DNA of 64,000 bases, from contig CM044955.1 in assembly GCA_024516035.1 (NCBI GenBank), forward strand, positions 55,951,257 to 56,015,256, written 5' to 3'. Positions within the stretch are counted from its first letter, which is position 1. Each line of letters opens with the position of its first letter. The notes below the pieces were generated by a model that had not been told where the DNA came from, made no database searches, and was given only the letters and a program-made list of their open reading frames with translations. Shown here piece after piece: positions 1 through 9,842 of this stretch. The translations under genes were made by a program, and so were the position numbers. Source of the DNA: Bactericera cockerelli (taxonomy: Eukaryota > Arthropoda > Insecta > Hemiptera > Triozidae).

Positions 1-130
1 ACTTTTCGTCTGTCTCTTATAATATCTTTTTTTCAAAACTGCATTTTGAGCTATACATTTGTAAATTACACATTGAATAGATTATGCTTGTTTGCAAATT
101 ATACATTGAATAAATTGATGTCTCTAACCA

Positions 131-300
131 GCCAGCGTCAATGGCATTTTGAATACACCAGTTAAGATAAGACACGTCTAGCGAGGTCAGGACTTGAATG
201 GGTGCTATGGGTGGGTGCCAGCCCAACCTGGCTGGTTAATTTGGGTAGTTGGTTTGTGAGTTTCCAGCGATTTCAGCGTAAAATCCCCGTCTCAAATGAC
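131..300 (+). repeat. 5S rRNA-derived SINE, diverged copy
   Basis: The left end (agccagcgtcaatggc...) matches the head of the better copy at 34372-34546 read in reverse. The right part has the shared core (gctggttaatttgggtagtt, then a stretch ending in aaaatccccgtctcaaatga). The middle, corresponding to 5S box C sequence, is degraded. Boundaries are approximate. Confidence 0.5.
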
Positions 301-780
301 TTAGAAATTAAAAAGAGATAAAAAAACAAAGCTGAAAAATTTCCATACAAATTCAGCATTGTTCGACATTGAATTTGAATTCAAAACATCTTATTAATCA
401 CGAGATATTTCATCCCGAGACAATGGAAATGTGTTCGGGGATGATAGATTATATTCGGAGGGTATGAGGCGGGAATAATTCGAACATGAAGATGAGTAAT
501 GAATAGCGGGATCTCGAAGGATTTTCGGGGGTTTCCGATATGAAAATAGACTGAATAGGAGATAGAGAAAGAGAAAGATAGAGAGAGAGAAAGAGAAGGA
601 GAGAGAGAAATGAAAATGAGATAAAAGTAGAGAAAGCGAAAGAAAGAAGGTAAAGTCCTCGCACTGTTTGATCTTTTTAAATACCAGATTTGATATTGAA
701 AAAAAAAAACAAAATTATTCTATTTTTATTTAGTTATTATATATCTGTCAATTTATTTTTATTTATTCATTATATTGACA
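301..780. other. Gene-less stretch with GA-rich patch
   Basis: No convincing coding frame. Positions 552-656 are a degenerate GA/GAAA simple repeat, and 700-780 is AT-rich. Confidence 0.6.
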
Positions 781-792
781 TTGTTGTTCAAC

Positions 793-1378
793 ACCTAAAA
801 GAGAGTTGGGTGTTTGAAAACACCTAAAAGAGAGGTGGGTGTTTGAAAACACCTAAAAGAGAGGTGGTTATTTGAAAACACCTAAAAGAGAGGTGGTTAT
901 TTGAAAACACCTAAAAGAGAGGTGGTTATTTGAAAACACCTAAAAGAGAGGTCGTTATTTGAAAACACCTAAAAGAGAGGTGGTTATTTCAAACACCTAA
1001 AAAAAGAGGTGGGCGTTTAAAAACACCTAAAAGAGAGGTGAAACACCTAAGAGAGAGGTGCACCTAAGAGAGAGATTTTTTTTTGAAAACACCTAAAAGA
1101 GAGGTGGTTATTTGAAAACACCTAAAAGAGAGGTGGTTATTTGAAAACATCTAAAAGAGAGGTGTTATTTGAAAACACCTAAAAGAGAGGTGGTTATTTG
1201 AAAACACCTAAAAGAGAGGTGGTTATTTGAAAACACCTAAAAGAGAGGTGGTTATTTGAAAACACCTAAAAAAAGAGGTGGGCGTTTAAAAACACCTAAA
1301 AGAGAGGTGGTTGTTTGAAACACCTAAGAGAGAGGTGGTTGCTTGAAAACACGTAAAAGAGAGGTGGGTGTTTGAAAA
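793..1378. repeat. 29-bp minisatellite, about 20 copies
   Basis: The unit is roughly aacacctaaaagagaggtgg followed by ttatttgaa, 29 bases, repeated head to tail with few substitutions. Variants are GGTGGGTG against GGTGGTTATTT, and short deletions near 1036-1075 where units collapse. No reading frame survives across it and there are no unique spacers, so this is a tandem array and not a CRISPR. Confidence 0.9.
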
Positions 1379-1925
1379 CATATATGTAAATAGGAAACAT
1401 GTGTTTGATTTTTTTTCTCTCAAATAATAGGGTTTTCAATTGATAATCTTCTTCTTCTTTTATTCTGTCTTATTCCCCTTAAGCAGGGGCGACGTTGAAT
1501 AATAGTAATGATCTTATAGTCTTTATCATTTACAAAATACATTTTTATGTTCCCATGAAACACGTGGTTGAAAAAAATATATCACAACAGTATGAAGAAT
1601 GTATTTATATATTGTGTTCTGTGTAAATCGAAATAAAACAATGCAATACAATACAATACATATTTGATAAGAAAATCTTGTTCCTAATTTATTGTTTCGC
1701 AAAACACAAGTATTTTCAAAGTTCCAATGACGCCATGATGCAAATGGCTTAATGCCAGCTGGCCTTTAATATTAGGTCAGTCTCGAAACTTTGTTTCAAT
1801 GTTATCCTCTTGCATAAGAAAGCAAGCAGATTGTTTAACTTATGACCCAATTATAGTATCAAATTCATCGGTATTAATTATGTAGAATGTACAATCGATA
1901 TTCACGTCATTTTCATATAACCGAT
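1379..1925. other. AT-rich stretch without recognisable features
   Basis: Contains a short (atgca/ataca) run near 1640-1660. I see nothing coding and no splice-site pair. Confidence 0.5.
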
Positions 1926-1929
1926 TGTA

Positions 1930-2062
1930 GCCTCATGATGCTGGCTATTCCCGGCCCCATCCAGGTTGGGTGAGGTTAATGTGGGTAGCTGGTTTGTGAG
2001 TTTCCAACGGATGGAGGGTAAAATCCCCTTCTCGAATGACCTAGAATACCTGGATGTTAAAG
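1930..2062 (+). repeat. SINE core fragment (types 3/5S shared core)
   Basis: Contains ggttgggtgaggttaatgtg, then gtagctggtttgtgagtttcc and a GGAGGGTAAAATCCCC block, the core shared by the tRNA type-3 SINE and the 5S-derived SINE. The head is not preserved here. Confidence 0.6.
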
Positions 2063-2199
2063 AGACCATTTTTTTAAATGAAGTTTTATTTAAGAAATAA
2101 AACTATTTTGAAATGCTCTACAAAAGTTGCCAACTGACATTACTGGTAATCCTTGTATACAATGAAATAGTATTGTTATGTGTCAATTCAACATTTCAG

Positions 2200-2315
2200 G
2201 GAATAATAAACGTTGATAAAGATGAAAATAGTTCTAATGCCAGCATCACGAAGACTTCACCACGCTGGACGTTGCTTAACTTCGGTGATCCTACGAACTC
2301 AGCATCCTTGGATAG
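2200..2315 (+). CDS. Candidate exon built partly from a 5S-derived SINE
   Basis: The stretch is flanked by a good acceptor (caacatttcag|GG) and a donor (GGATAG|gtattt). In the frame where it starts at phase 0 it is open for 38 codons and ends in phase 2. Positions 2239-2305 are an antisense piece of the 5S-derived SINE (the GGACGTTGCTTAACTTCGGT block), so if spliced this is an exonised SINE. The upstream frame is also open back to an ATG at 2113, so it could be a chance ORF. I cannot link it by phase to the gene at 10.4-16.3 kb. Low certainty. Confidence 0.25.
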
Positions 2316-2362
2316 GTATTTTATATAATAAAAAAAATATTTACGTGCAATTTTTTTTCTGA

Positions 2363-2562
2363 CTATAAAGAGGGAGTAGACCAGCAGTCTGGCTGGGGGA
2401 CTATAAACAGGGAGTAGACCAGCATTGGCTTGGTTCTGGGGGCCCTTGTCAATTATTAGCCTCCTCGTAAAGACAGTGGTAGAATTGCTGAGTCATTCCA
2501 CCACTTTCTGGCTACCATCGTTCACGATGACGCCACCCTATAATGATGAATATTTTTTTAGC
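2363..2562 (+). repeat. Dispersed repeat with 38-bp subrepeats (ctggctgggggactat family)
   Basis: Two subrepeats of the type tctggctgggggactataaa + acagggagtagaccagca are followed by a unique right part (ggcccttgtcaattattagc..., aaagacagtggtagaa). The same architecture recurs at 6144-6400 and, diverged, at 17486-17750. No terminal inverted repeats seen; class unknown. Confidence 0.7.
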
Positions 2563-2810
2563 GAAATTATTATCTTAGAGAGCAGATAAAGTCCCAATAT
2601 TTTACAACAAATTTAAAAACAAAAGTTGAAGCATGAGTTCCGTATCAGCCGAAATGAAATGCAAATCCACAGGGGCAAAATCTCCGGAGACCACGTTGCT
2701 GCTACTTCGGAATAAAATTTTCAATTCAGTTTAGTCCTCCGGCCCTTTCAGTTTAAGGGCCAAAGAATAGAACAGGATTGCAATAGAGATAAGCCAGAAT
2801 TTTCTTTATT

Positions 2811-3145
2811 TTTGTAGATCTTAATTAAGCCAGACTGTTCCTCAAGTTGCAGTTTCATCACAGGACAATTGTCTGGCTTAAGGAATGGTCTGGCTTGAGT
2901 GATGGTCTGGTTTGAGGGATAGTCTAGCTTGATTGATGGTTTGGCTTGAGTAATGGTCTGGCTTGAAGGATGATCTGGCTTTTTAGATCTTAATCAACCC
3001 AGACTGTTTCTCAAGTCAAAGTTTCAACTAATCACAGGACAATTGTCTGGCTTGAGGGATGGTCTCGGTTATCTTTTTAGAACTTAATCAAGCCAGACTG
3101 TTCCTCAAGTCAAAGTTTCAACTAATCATAGGACAATAAAAAATG
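2811..3145. repeat. Local repeat cluster of tctggcttgag units
   Basis: Short units around gtctggcttgagggatg repeat irregularly from 2868 to 2985 and again near 3045-3065. A longer segment (taatcaagccagactgttcc, then tcaagtcaaagtttcaacta and aatcacaggacaattg) is present three times at about 2822, 2990 and 3086. The units GTCTGGCTT and AAGCCAGAC are reverse complements, so the block can fold on itself. Confidence 0.75.
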
Positions 3146-3535
3146 CTCTTCTTCTCTACTATAAAAAATGCTTGAGTCTTGCAACCCGACCTCCATATTA
3201 CAAGTCTGCTGCCTTGACTATCATTCACTGCTGCGCGCTGATGCTGTTTGGTTGATTTCGATCATATAAATCGATACTTGGGTATTTTTTATAAATTTCA
3301 AAATTTAGCTGCTCAAAATTCAAGCCTCTTTTCAAGGCCGACACATTGAGACTGAAAGGCCAGCTTTCATTTAATTTTTCGTCATAATTATTGTGACAAG
3401 CACTGTTTTTCAATTTTTGTCAAAATTATTTCAAAACTTCCGTCTCTTACTCTTCACATCTCTCCTCCCTTCTCCTTCCCATTCCCTCTGGACTCTGTTT
3501 CTCCCTCCTACCCACCCTGCCCCACTCGGCTCACT
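3146..3535. other. Stretch without recognised gene
   Basis: Nothing coding is supported. Ends in a pyrimidine-rich run leading to the CT microsatellite. Confidence 0.5.
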
Positions 3536-3545
3536 CCCTGTCACC

Positions 3546-3570
3546 TCTCTCTCTCTCTCTCTCTCTCTTT
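3546..3570. repeat. (CT)n microsatellite
   Basis: Uninterrupted CT dinucleotides of about 24 bases inside a pyrimidine-rich region. Confidence 0.9.
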
Positions 3571-3658
3571 GTGCCTATATCTCTCTCACTCACAACGTGA
3601 TATTCGTAATCCAATCCATCATGTGCTCTCGCGTACATTGTACGATTTTCAATAGGGC

Positions 3659-4112
3659 TGGGAGGAGGAGGAGAAAGAGGAGAGAGAGAGAGAAGGAGGA
3701 GAGAAAGGGAGGAGAGGAGGAGAGAAGGAGGAGAGGAGGAGAGAGGAGGAGAAGAAGGAGAAAGGAGGAGGAGGCGGAGGAGAAGAGGAGGAGGAGAAGA
3801 AGGAGGAGAAGAGAGAAGAGAGAAGAGGAGGAGAAATAGGAGAGGAGGCGAGGAGAAAGAGGAGTAGGAGCAGGAGGAGAAGGAAAAGGAGGAGGAAGAG
3901 GAGAAGGAAAAGGAGGAGGAAGAGGAGGAGGAGACAGAGGAGGAGGAAGAGGATAAGGAGGAGGAGGAGGATCAGGAAGAGAAGGAGTAACAGGGATTGA
4001 GGATGAGGAGAGGGAGATGTATGAATGGTCGGGGGAGGTGGGGGGGGAGGGAAGAGGGCAGGAGGAGAAGTTGGTAGGAGGGGGAGAAGTGGGCAGGAAC
4101 TAGGAGGAAAGG
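3659..4112. repeat. 450-bp homopurine (GGA/GA)n tract
   Basis: Almost every base on the + strand is a purine, mostly GGA, GAA and GA units, with only scattered pyrimidine interruptions. The Arg/Glu-rich frames that pass through it are products of the repeat. Tracts like this can form triplex DNA. Confidence 0.9.
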
Positions 4113-4868
4113 AACAAAGAGTACTTGATCCCTTTTGTACAATTCATATTGAACACTGCAATATTCATACTGCGAGAAATACCAGGTATTTCTTCGTTAT
4201 GGAAAAATAATCAAATTATTTTGGTATACCTACATGGCAAAATGTAAATTTTTTAGGTAGGTTCCTACATACATAGATTTACATAGATCTGTTATGTGTT
4301 GAACTGTAGTGTAGATTACATGTGTAGATGTATGTAATCTGTTATGTGTAGATTACATAGATCTGTTATGTGTTGAAAACGGTAGCCTCAATTTCAGGCC
4401 CGAAATGATGTACGGCAATGCCTCATTGTGTAGAAAAGGGAAAAGAAAAACAAATATAGCGGCATTCAGTCTTATTCTTGCAGGATAAACAAATAATTAT
4501 TTGTTATACAATACAGTTAAAAAAAAAAAATACAAATGTATTGTTCTTAGCAAAAATAAGATAACTATTTGGAACACAGGTAGATCTGTTAAATTGGCAG
4601 TCTTACAAGACCACAGAAATTTTCATAAAAAATTAAACAACTCACGACTCTTATCGCCGCATTATCACATTACTTGTATTTCAAATAATATATGTAGATA
4701 TCTTTTCTCGGAAGTAAAAGTAGGTACGGTAGTATTATGACGCCGCGCCATAAATCGGAAGTAGACATGTCCTTTTTTGAAAATATATCGATATATCGAC
4801 CAAAAATATATCGAAATATTATATCGGTGTTCGATATATCGGGACATCCCTAATCTTATGTCAATTGC
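4113..4868. other. Stretch with small local repeats, no gene
   Basis: Positions 4275-4376 hold an irregular repeat of tagatctgttatgtgttgaa and gtgtagattacat units. Positions 4783-4845 are a palindromic TATATCGATATATCGA-type block. No coding frame is supported. Confidence 0.6.
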
Positions 4869-5045
4869 AGTTCCAGACTGACGGGACCATTAGTCCTAAT
4901 AATTCCCAAATCCCTCTTTCAACTGCACTCTGACTGGATTATTTAGGTAGGTATAGACAAGTTCTGATTGGGTTATTTGAGCAAAATTGAAAGGGAGATT
5001 TGGGGATCTTGAGAGAGACAGTGCTTTCTGGAATAAAGACCAAGG
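4869..5045. repeat. Foldback MITE copy (tttcaaccgtca family), degraded
   Basis: The two halves are imperfect inverted repeats: aattcccaaatccctctttcaa near 4901 pairs with ttgaaagggagatttgggg near 4987, with ttccagac / tttctggaa outside. The better copy is at 25463-25641. Confidence 0.6.
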
Positions 5046-5188
5046 ATCTCTAACATCAAGGACCTCATACCATGAAGACATAAGTTACCGTAAGCGGTAC
5101 TGTATTCTCATGAGCCCTGTCGTTTGGTCTGTAAAAATTTGAGATGATAGAAGAAAATATAATGCTGTATATAGGTATGTAATCTTAA

Positions 5189-5430
5189 TCTTAATATATA
5201 AATGTCAAAGTCACTGACTGACTGACCACTCACTGACTGATCATCGCTCTACAGCCCAAACCGTAAGTCATAGGAAGCTGAAATTTGGTAGGTAGCTTTG
5301 TCTTATAGTCTAGATGTGCAATAAGACGGGATTTTTCGAAATTCCCACTACAACACCTGCCATTGGCGAAAAAGGATTTTTTGCTTTCACGGCCATGCCT
5401 CGGCCCGCAAAGCGGGCGACAGCCCGCTAG
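5189..5430 (+). mobile_element. Non-autonomous Helitron-like element, copy 1
   Basis: Starts with TCTTAATATATAAATG and ends with a short GC hairpin (cggcccgcaaagcgggc) a few bases before CTAG, followed by T. A 5' TC, a 3' hairpin and a CTRR end without inverted repeats or target duplication are the hallmarks of Helitrons. At 242 bp it has no coding capacity. Contains the tcactgactgactgacc motif common in arthropod Helitron-type repeats. Confidence 0.6.
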
Positions 5431-5658
5431 TAATAATTATATAAATGTCAAAGTCACTGACTGACTGATCATCGCTCTACAGCCCAAACCATAAGTCCTA
5501 GGAAGCTGAAATTTGGTAGGTAGCTTTGTCTCATAGTCTAGATGTGCAATAAGACGGGATTTTTCAAAATTCCAACTACAACACCTGCCATTGGCGAAAA
5601 AGGATTTTTCGCTTTCACGGCCATGCCTCGGCCCGCAAAGCGGGCGACAGCCCGCTAG
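5431..5658 (+). mobile_element. Non-autonomous Helitron-like element, tandem copy 2
   Basis: Immediately follows copy 1. It is over 95% identical by eye from tatataaatgtcaaagtcac to the same hairpin and CTAG end, but lacks the first bases of the 5' terminus and a CACTCACTGACTGA segment. Head-to-tail copies are expected from rolling-circle transposition. Confidence 0.6.
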
Positions 5659-6143
5659 TGTTTTATAAAACTAGGATTCTATTTTCACTCACTGAGTCGA
5701 GTTACTCCTAGGCTCGTCGTAGGCTTGATCACGATAACTGCGATTGAGAAATCGTGATGAAGCCTAGAAAATATTATATGGTCATCAATAATAAACCTAC
5801 CTAATAGAGAATACTATGAAATGGAATTTTGACAAAAAATCTATTATCTTTTTTTTTTGTTGCATTCCCTACATTACGAAATTTCACAACCGAGGGGACG
5901 GGAATTACATAAGAACAATTTCCAAAGTGCGGGGGAGATTGAAATTGAAGACAGCAGAAGGGAATCTTCGAGCTTTCATTCAATTATTTACCTGTTGGAA
6001 ATTTGAAATTTAATCTGCCCACGTTCCGAAATAAATAGGACGATCGAATTTTTATATGTATTATCCCATAATAATTGTTATACCTATATAGAGTATGTAC
6101 AATTTTACTGTACATAATTCTTATTTATTTCGTAAAAAAATCC
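5659..6143. other. Stretch without recognised feature
   Basis: Frames of about 60 codons on both strands at 5801-6013 overlap and look accidental. Confidence 0.5.
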
Positions 6144-6400
6144 GTCTGGCTGGGGGACAATAAACAGAGAGTAAACCAGCAGTCTGGCTGGGGGACTATA
6201 AACAGGGAGTAGACCGGCAGTCTGGCTGGGGGACTATAAACAAGGAGTAGAACAGCAGTCTGGCTGGCGGACTATAAACAGAGGGAGTAGACCATCATTG
6301 GTTTGGTTCTGGGGGTCCTTGTCAATTATTAAAAAAAAAATTGTCAATTATTAGCCTCCTTGTAAAGACAGTGGTAGAAGTGCTGAGTCATTGAATTTGC
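6144..6400 (+). repeat. Dispersed repeat with four 38-bp tandem subrepeats
   Basis: Units start at 6144, 6182, 6220 and 6258 (gtctggctgggggactataa + acagggagtagaccagca). The right flank is the same as at 2363-2562 (tcctctgtaaagacagtggt type). Within that flank a segment around tcaattattagcctcc is partially duplicated around an A-run. Confidence 0.8.
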
Positions 6401-6438
6401 CAAGAGTGATTTTTTTGTTTAAAAAATACCAAACTTAT

Positions 6439-6531
6439 TATACAAAGTCCACCAAAAAAAAAATAAGCCACTCAAAATATGGTTCTCTAGATATTTTGAG
6501 TAGCTTCTTCTTTTTTGGCGGACCCTGTATA
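6439..6531. mobile_element. Mariner-like foldback MITE with TA duplication
   Basis: An 89-bp hairpin: tacaaagtccaccaaaaa at 6441 pairs with tttttggcggaccctgta ending at 6529, and the ACTCAAAATAT / ATATTTTGAGT arms meet around a ggttctctag loop. TA flanks both sides (6439-6440, 6530-6531). TACAGGGT-type ends with TA duplication fit the Tc1/mariner superfamily. Confidence 0.6.
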
Positions 6532-7165
6532 TTCATTACTTAATTAATTATTTTTAATGTGGGGTGAGTCAGCAGGTGTTCCTCTTTAATACGACAGGAA
6601 AGGTTAATGAAGTTAAGCAACGTAGAGCTTGGATAGAATTTGGATCGGTACCCACCGTGTTACGAAACCATTCGTTGTCAGGAGTTTTTCTGGTATTTCA
6701 GCCCTATTCAAACCGATTTCCAAAAGCAAAGTTTGAAGAGGTAGCTGATTGAATTTTGTTGATTTCAAATGTAAGAGGCTGATGAACTCATTCAGATTGG
6801 TGGTTATTGCTCTAAGCATTATTACCACACCCTCGGTCAAACTTTCTTTAATATTCCCGTATTATATACCACTTTAAACTTTATTTAATGTTCCAAGACA
6901 AAATACATTTTGTCTTGAATTGAATTAACCGTATATAATTCATTGTAAATAAAGTTTGATCGATTTTGTTTAGTAACATTTTTTCCTATGGAAAATGTAT
7001 TTGGTAGTGTGTACAGCGCCGCAAAGGCTTCAGATTCCAATTGTTATGCCTTCATGTTTTACTGAAGAGAACAATCCAACCGTTGAATGGGGAGGATATT
7101 TTGCGGCTCGGTACAGGGGAGGTTGAATCAAGGATTTTTTTTCAATGCGTAAACTAGGGTTTCAT
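6532..7165. other. Stretch without recognised gene
   Basis: Opposing 62-75 codon frames at 6564-6840 overlap; neither looks selected. Confidence 0.5.
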
Positions 7166-7440
7166 TTTTCACTTTCAAAATATCCAAATCCTTCAACCGT
7201 CAAAAAACGCACTCTGATTGGTTAATTTGAACTAACTAGACAATCAAAGTGTGTTTTGTGATGGTTGAAAGGGAGATTTGGGAATTATGAGTGAGAGTTT
7301 TTAGATAGCACTTTCACTCTCAAAATTCCCACTTTCAACCATCAAATTTTGTTCAATTAATCCAATCAGAGTGAGTTGTTTACCAACATAACAAAATCGG
7401 AGTGCAGTTGAAATAGACATTTGTGGATTGTGAGAGTGAG
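7166..7440. repeat. Foldback MITE pair (tttcaaccgtca family)
   Basis: Two imperfect hairpins side by side. In the first, cactttcaaaatatccaaat near 7170 is answered by gggagatttgggaattatg near 7269, with AACGCACTCTGATTGGTTAA near 7206 against AATCAAAGTGTGTTTTG. The second repeats the pattern from 7310 to 7440. Same family as 4869-5045 and 25463-25641. Confidence 0.6.
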
Positions 7441-7471
7441 ATTTTTTAAATTTGGCCTAGGTACAAAAATA

Positions 7472-7670
7472 AATAATAATATTAATATCGCCTTATTTAC
7501 ACTGCTCGATTAGGACTTTTAAGTCCCGTTATTCCAGCACTAAGCTCATTATTACGTGGTAAAAATCCCAAATGGGAGGATAACTTGTCATATCCCGGAT
7601 GGGTTTCGAACCCGCGACCTCTGCAATCTCTGGATTCAGACTCCGCCTTTACCACTGAGCTAACGGGACA
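7472..7670 (-). repeat. tRNA-derived SINE, type 1
   Basis: Read on the - strand it begins with a tRNA-like head (gtcccgttagctcagtggta, then gcgggttcgaaacccatccg B-box). It continues through a core with tgacaagttatcctcccatt and ends in an ATT-rich tail (7470-7485). Sister copies at 18318, 22555, 30351, 52275 and 62811. This is a SINE, not a working tRNA gene, because the head is degenerate and attached to the core. Confidence 0.85.
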
Positions 7671-8140
7671 TACTAAAAAGAGTGAGAGAAAATGAACAAA
7701 TTTCTCCCAGAATCAGAAGCATCGAGAGAGAGAACTTAATATATGAAAAGCCCAAAAGAAAATCCTGCTATAAATAAATTCTTTGAAATATTTTCTTTTG
7801 AGAATCACACTTTCCTCTTCGCATCTCATAGAAATCAAAGTATTCTAGGTTTAATTTTATTTATTTTTCAAGCAATTTTTTTTTCTTTTACATTTATTTT
7901 AATTAATTTAACATCACTCAACATTTAAAAGCTACAAAAACTGCACAAAAGTCACCTTTGCTGTTTTCTGAAGCACCTCTTGACCTAAGGAAAGAACGCT
8001 TTGATATCTTTGAATGTTTCAAGAGAGCTATCAACTTTTGATGTAGGTATCGTATTTAAGTTCAGTTTTATGCATTCATTTTCTTTAATGTTATGAAATG
8101 TAAAATAATCAAAAAGGTAGTTAGTTGTACATAGAAGTAA
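7671..8140. other. AT-rich stretch, no gene seen
   Basis: No splice-flanked open frame. T-rich at 7850-7910. Confidence 0.5.
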
Positions 8141-8153
8141 AAAAGAAAGAAAG

Positions 8154-8182
<29 letters not shown>
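8141..8182. repeat. Poly(A) run
   Basis: About 35 consecutive A after an aaagaaagaaag lead-in. May be the tail of a retroposed copy that is otherwise unrecognisable. Confidence 0.8.
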
Positions 8183-8185
<3 letters not shown>

Positions 8186-8245
8186 AGTGTCGGGATTGGT
8201 GCCACATATTAATAAAAAGCTGGGTAGGTCAAATTTTCGACGAAT

Positions 8246-8282
8246 ACAATACTTTCCTTATTATAGGATAAGGAAAGTAAAA
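8246..8282. repeat. Hairpin motif shared with 54283-54312
   Basis: ctttccttat + tataggat + aaggaaag forms a short hairpin. The motif and its left flank (aatacaatactttcctta) recur at about 54270-54312. Class unknown. Confidence 0.5.
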
Positions 8283-8415
8283 ATTGTGTGGGTAAGTATA
8301 GTAACTGTTTTAGCAGAAGTAATATTGTCAGCAAGTTGATCAGGAGAGCACACTTCAGCACATGTGTGAGAATCTGCCGAAAGTACCAAATTGCTATTTA
8401 TTTTAAAAGAATTTT

Positions 8416-8485
8416 TTTAAAACAGCTGATTACATTGTATCGACTGTTTCTCTCAAAATGTAAACAAACAGACAAACGGTTTTCT
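8416..8485. repeat. Dispersed repeat shared with 30895-30965 (inverted)
   Basis: tcgactgtttctctcaaaat + gtaaacaaacagacaaacgg is present in reverse complement near 30890-30935, including the flanking cagctgattacattgta. Confidence 0.6.
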
Positions 8486-8640
8486 TTATGGGAAGATTTA
8501 TAATATTTCAATTGGAATTCAATCAGTGAATTTTTCAACTTATAGGGACCATATAGTAGCAATGTCGAAAATCATTGAAATCTATTTTTTTTTATTTTTA
8601 TTCAACCCATTTTTTATTTACAAATTTAAAAAAAAAATCA

Positions 8641-8792
8641 ATTGGATGTGAGGGAGTTTTCTCTACAAAGTCACAATGTTTGCTAAAGCAACTCAAATGT
8701 TCCCTTGTTACGTGGGTGGCAACTTCTTTCAGCTCTTTGACATCTCTGCCTAGGAGATGGTCATCATCTTCATCATTGGCTCAAGTGTTCTT
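8641..8792 (-). pseudogene. Coding-like segment, unknown family
   Basis: On the - strand a frame of about 48 codons from 8786 to 8641 reads through with coding-like composition: acidic NDEDDDH start, then GRDVKELKEVATHV, two Cys/His near the end (SCFSKHCDF). It is bounded by a stop (TGA) upstream and low-complexity T-rich sequence downstream. It may be a decayed exon or a transposon fragment. I do not recognise the family. Confidence 0.25.
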
Positions 8793-8845
8793 TTTCCATT
8801 TAATTAAAGTACTTGATTGAGTCACTTGTTTCTTTTACACTTCTC

Positions 8846-9240
8846 TTGTTTTTCTCATTCTCTCCCTCTTTTTCTATCTTTCCCTCTCTCCATCATTATC
8901 TCTCTCTTTCTCTCGATTTTACTCTCTCTCTCTTTCTCTTGCTTTTCTTCATATTTCCCTCATGTTCTCCTCTCTCTATCTTTCCCTATCTCCCTCTCTT
9001 TGTCTCCCTCTTTTTTCTCTATCATTCCCTATCTCTCTCTTTCTTCTCTTTCTCTCTCTCCATCATTATCTCTCTCTTCCTCTCTCTCTATCCTTTTCCT
9101 CTCTCTATCATTATCTCTCTCTTTCTCATGATCTTCCTCTCTCTCTCTTTATCCTACATTCCTTCCATATTTCCCTCATTTTTCCTCTCTCTCTGTATTT
9201 CCCTATCTCCCTCTGTTTCTCTCCCTCTGTCTTGCTCTAT
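8846..9240. repeat. 400-bp homopyrimidine (TCTC/TTCC) tract
   Basis: Strings of TCTCTC, CCCTCT and TTTCTC with few purines on the + strand. The Ser/Leu/Phe-rich frames through it are low-complexity artefacts. Confidence 0.9.
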
Positions 9241-9448
9241 ATTATTAGCTAATAATGTCTCCTCTTTTCTCCCGGGTTCAAACGACAAGTAACTACTGGT
9301 CTAAAATAAACATTGTGAATCCAGACCAAAAGCTTAGGGGCGGCAAGGATGTGTAGGTGTTCCTGAAAAATTAATCAATTTGGGAGGATATTTTTCTGTC
9401 GAGGTCTCTTGAACAGTGGAGGTTCAACGGGGATTTTGTACTCCGTTT

Positions 9449-9556
9449 ACTGGGGACTTGCTAACAAATTTAACTTTAATTCAAAGAGGAAATGCTTCTT
9501 GCATCCTCGGTTCCTTTCCGGAAAGACGGTCCCTCAGACAAGTTTTTTATATTTAA
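9449..9556 (+). pseudogene. Transposon C-terminal tail, copy 1 (QRGNA motif)
   Basis: An open frame ends at TAA 9554-9556 with the peptide LIQRGNASCILGSFPERR and then a short FYI end. The same tail pattern (I/V-QRGNA, then G-T/S/C, ending in FY) recurs at 10134, 50615 and 58830. It is therefore a family-specific C-terminus, most likely of a transposon protein; the parent family is not identified. Everything upstream is decayed. Confidence 0.5.
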
Positions 9557-9842
9557 AAAAATAAAACATGAATTATACATCGTTCAAAAAAAACTTTAAT
9601 CAGACTGTGTTGGACCAATCAATCTCAGTGAAGCCAGTATTGAGCGTTTTAATTTGAATGGACAGACACTAGATAACCTCCTATCTAGGAGACAGTTATG
9701 AGAGGATATAACATGATTAAAAATTGAATTGAATTAAAAAGTCAATTGAAAGGATCGTAATACGGACTTTCATTTTGGGTCCATTTCGCCAGCACCACCA
9801 ACTTTAAAATGTAATATTTTTTTACATGGTTATTTTGTGCAG

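Noticed and set aside
793..1378. CRISPR-like array of 29-base repeats
   Set aside because: Units are contiguous without unique spacers and the genome is eukaryotic; it is a minisatellite.
3393..3839. Arg/Glu-rich 148-residue ORF
   Set aside because: The second half is the translation of the GGA/GA purine tract; no gene signals.
8813..9292. Ser/Leu/Phe-rich ORFs that look like membrane proteins
   Set aside because: Three overlapping frames all translate the same CT-rich tract.
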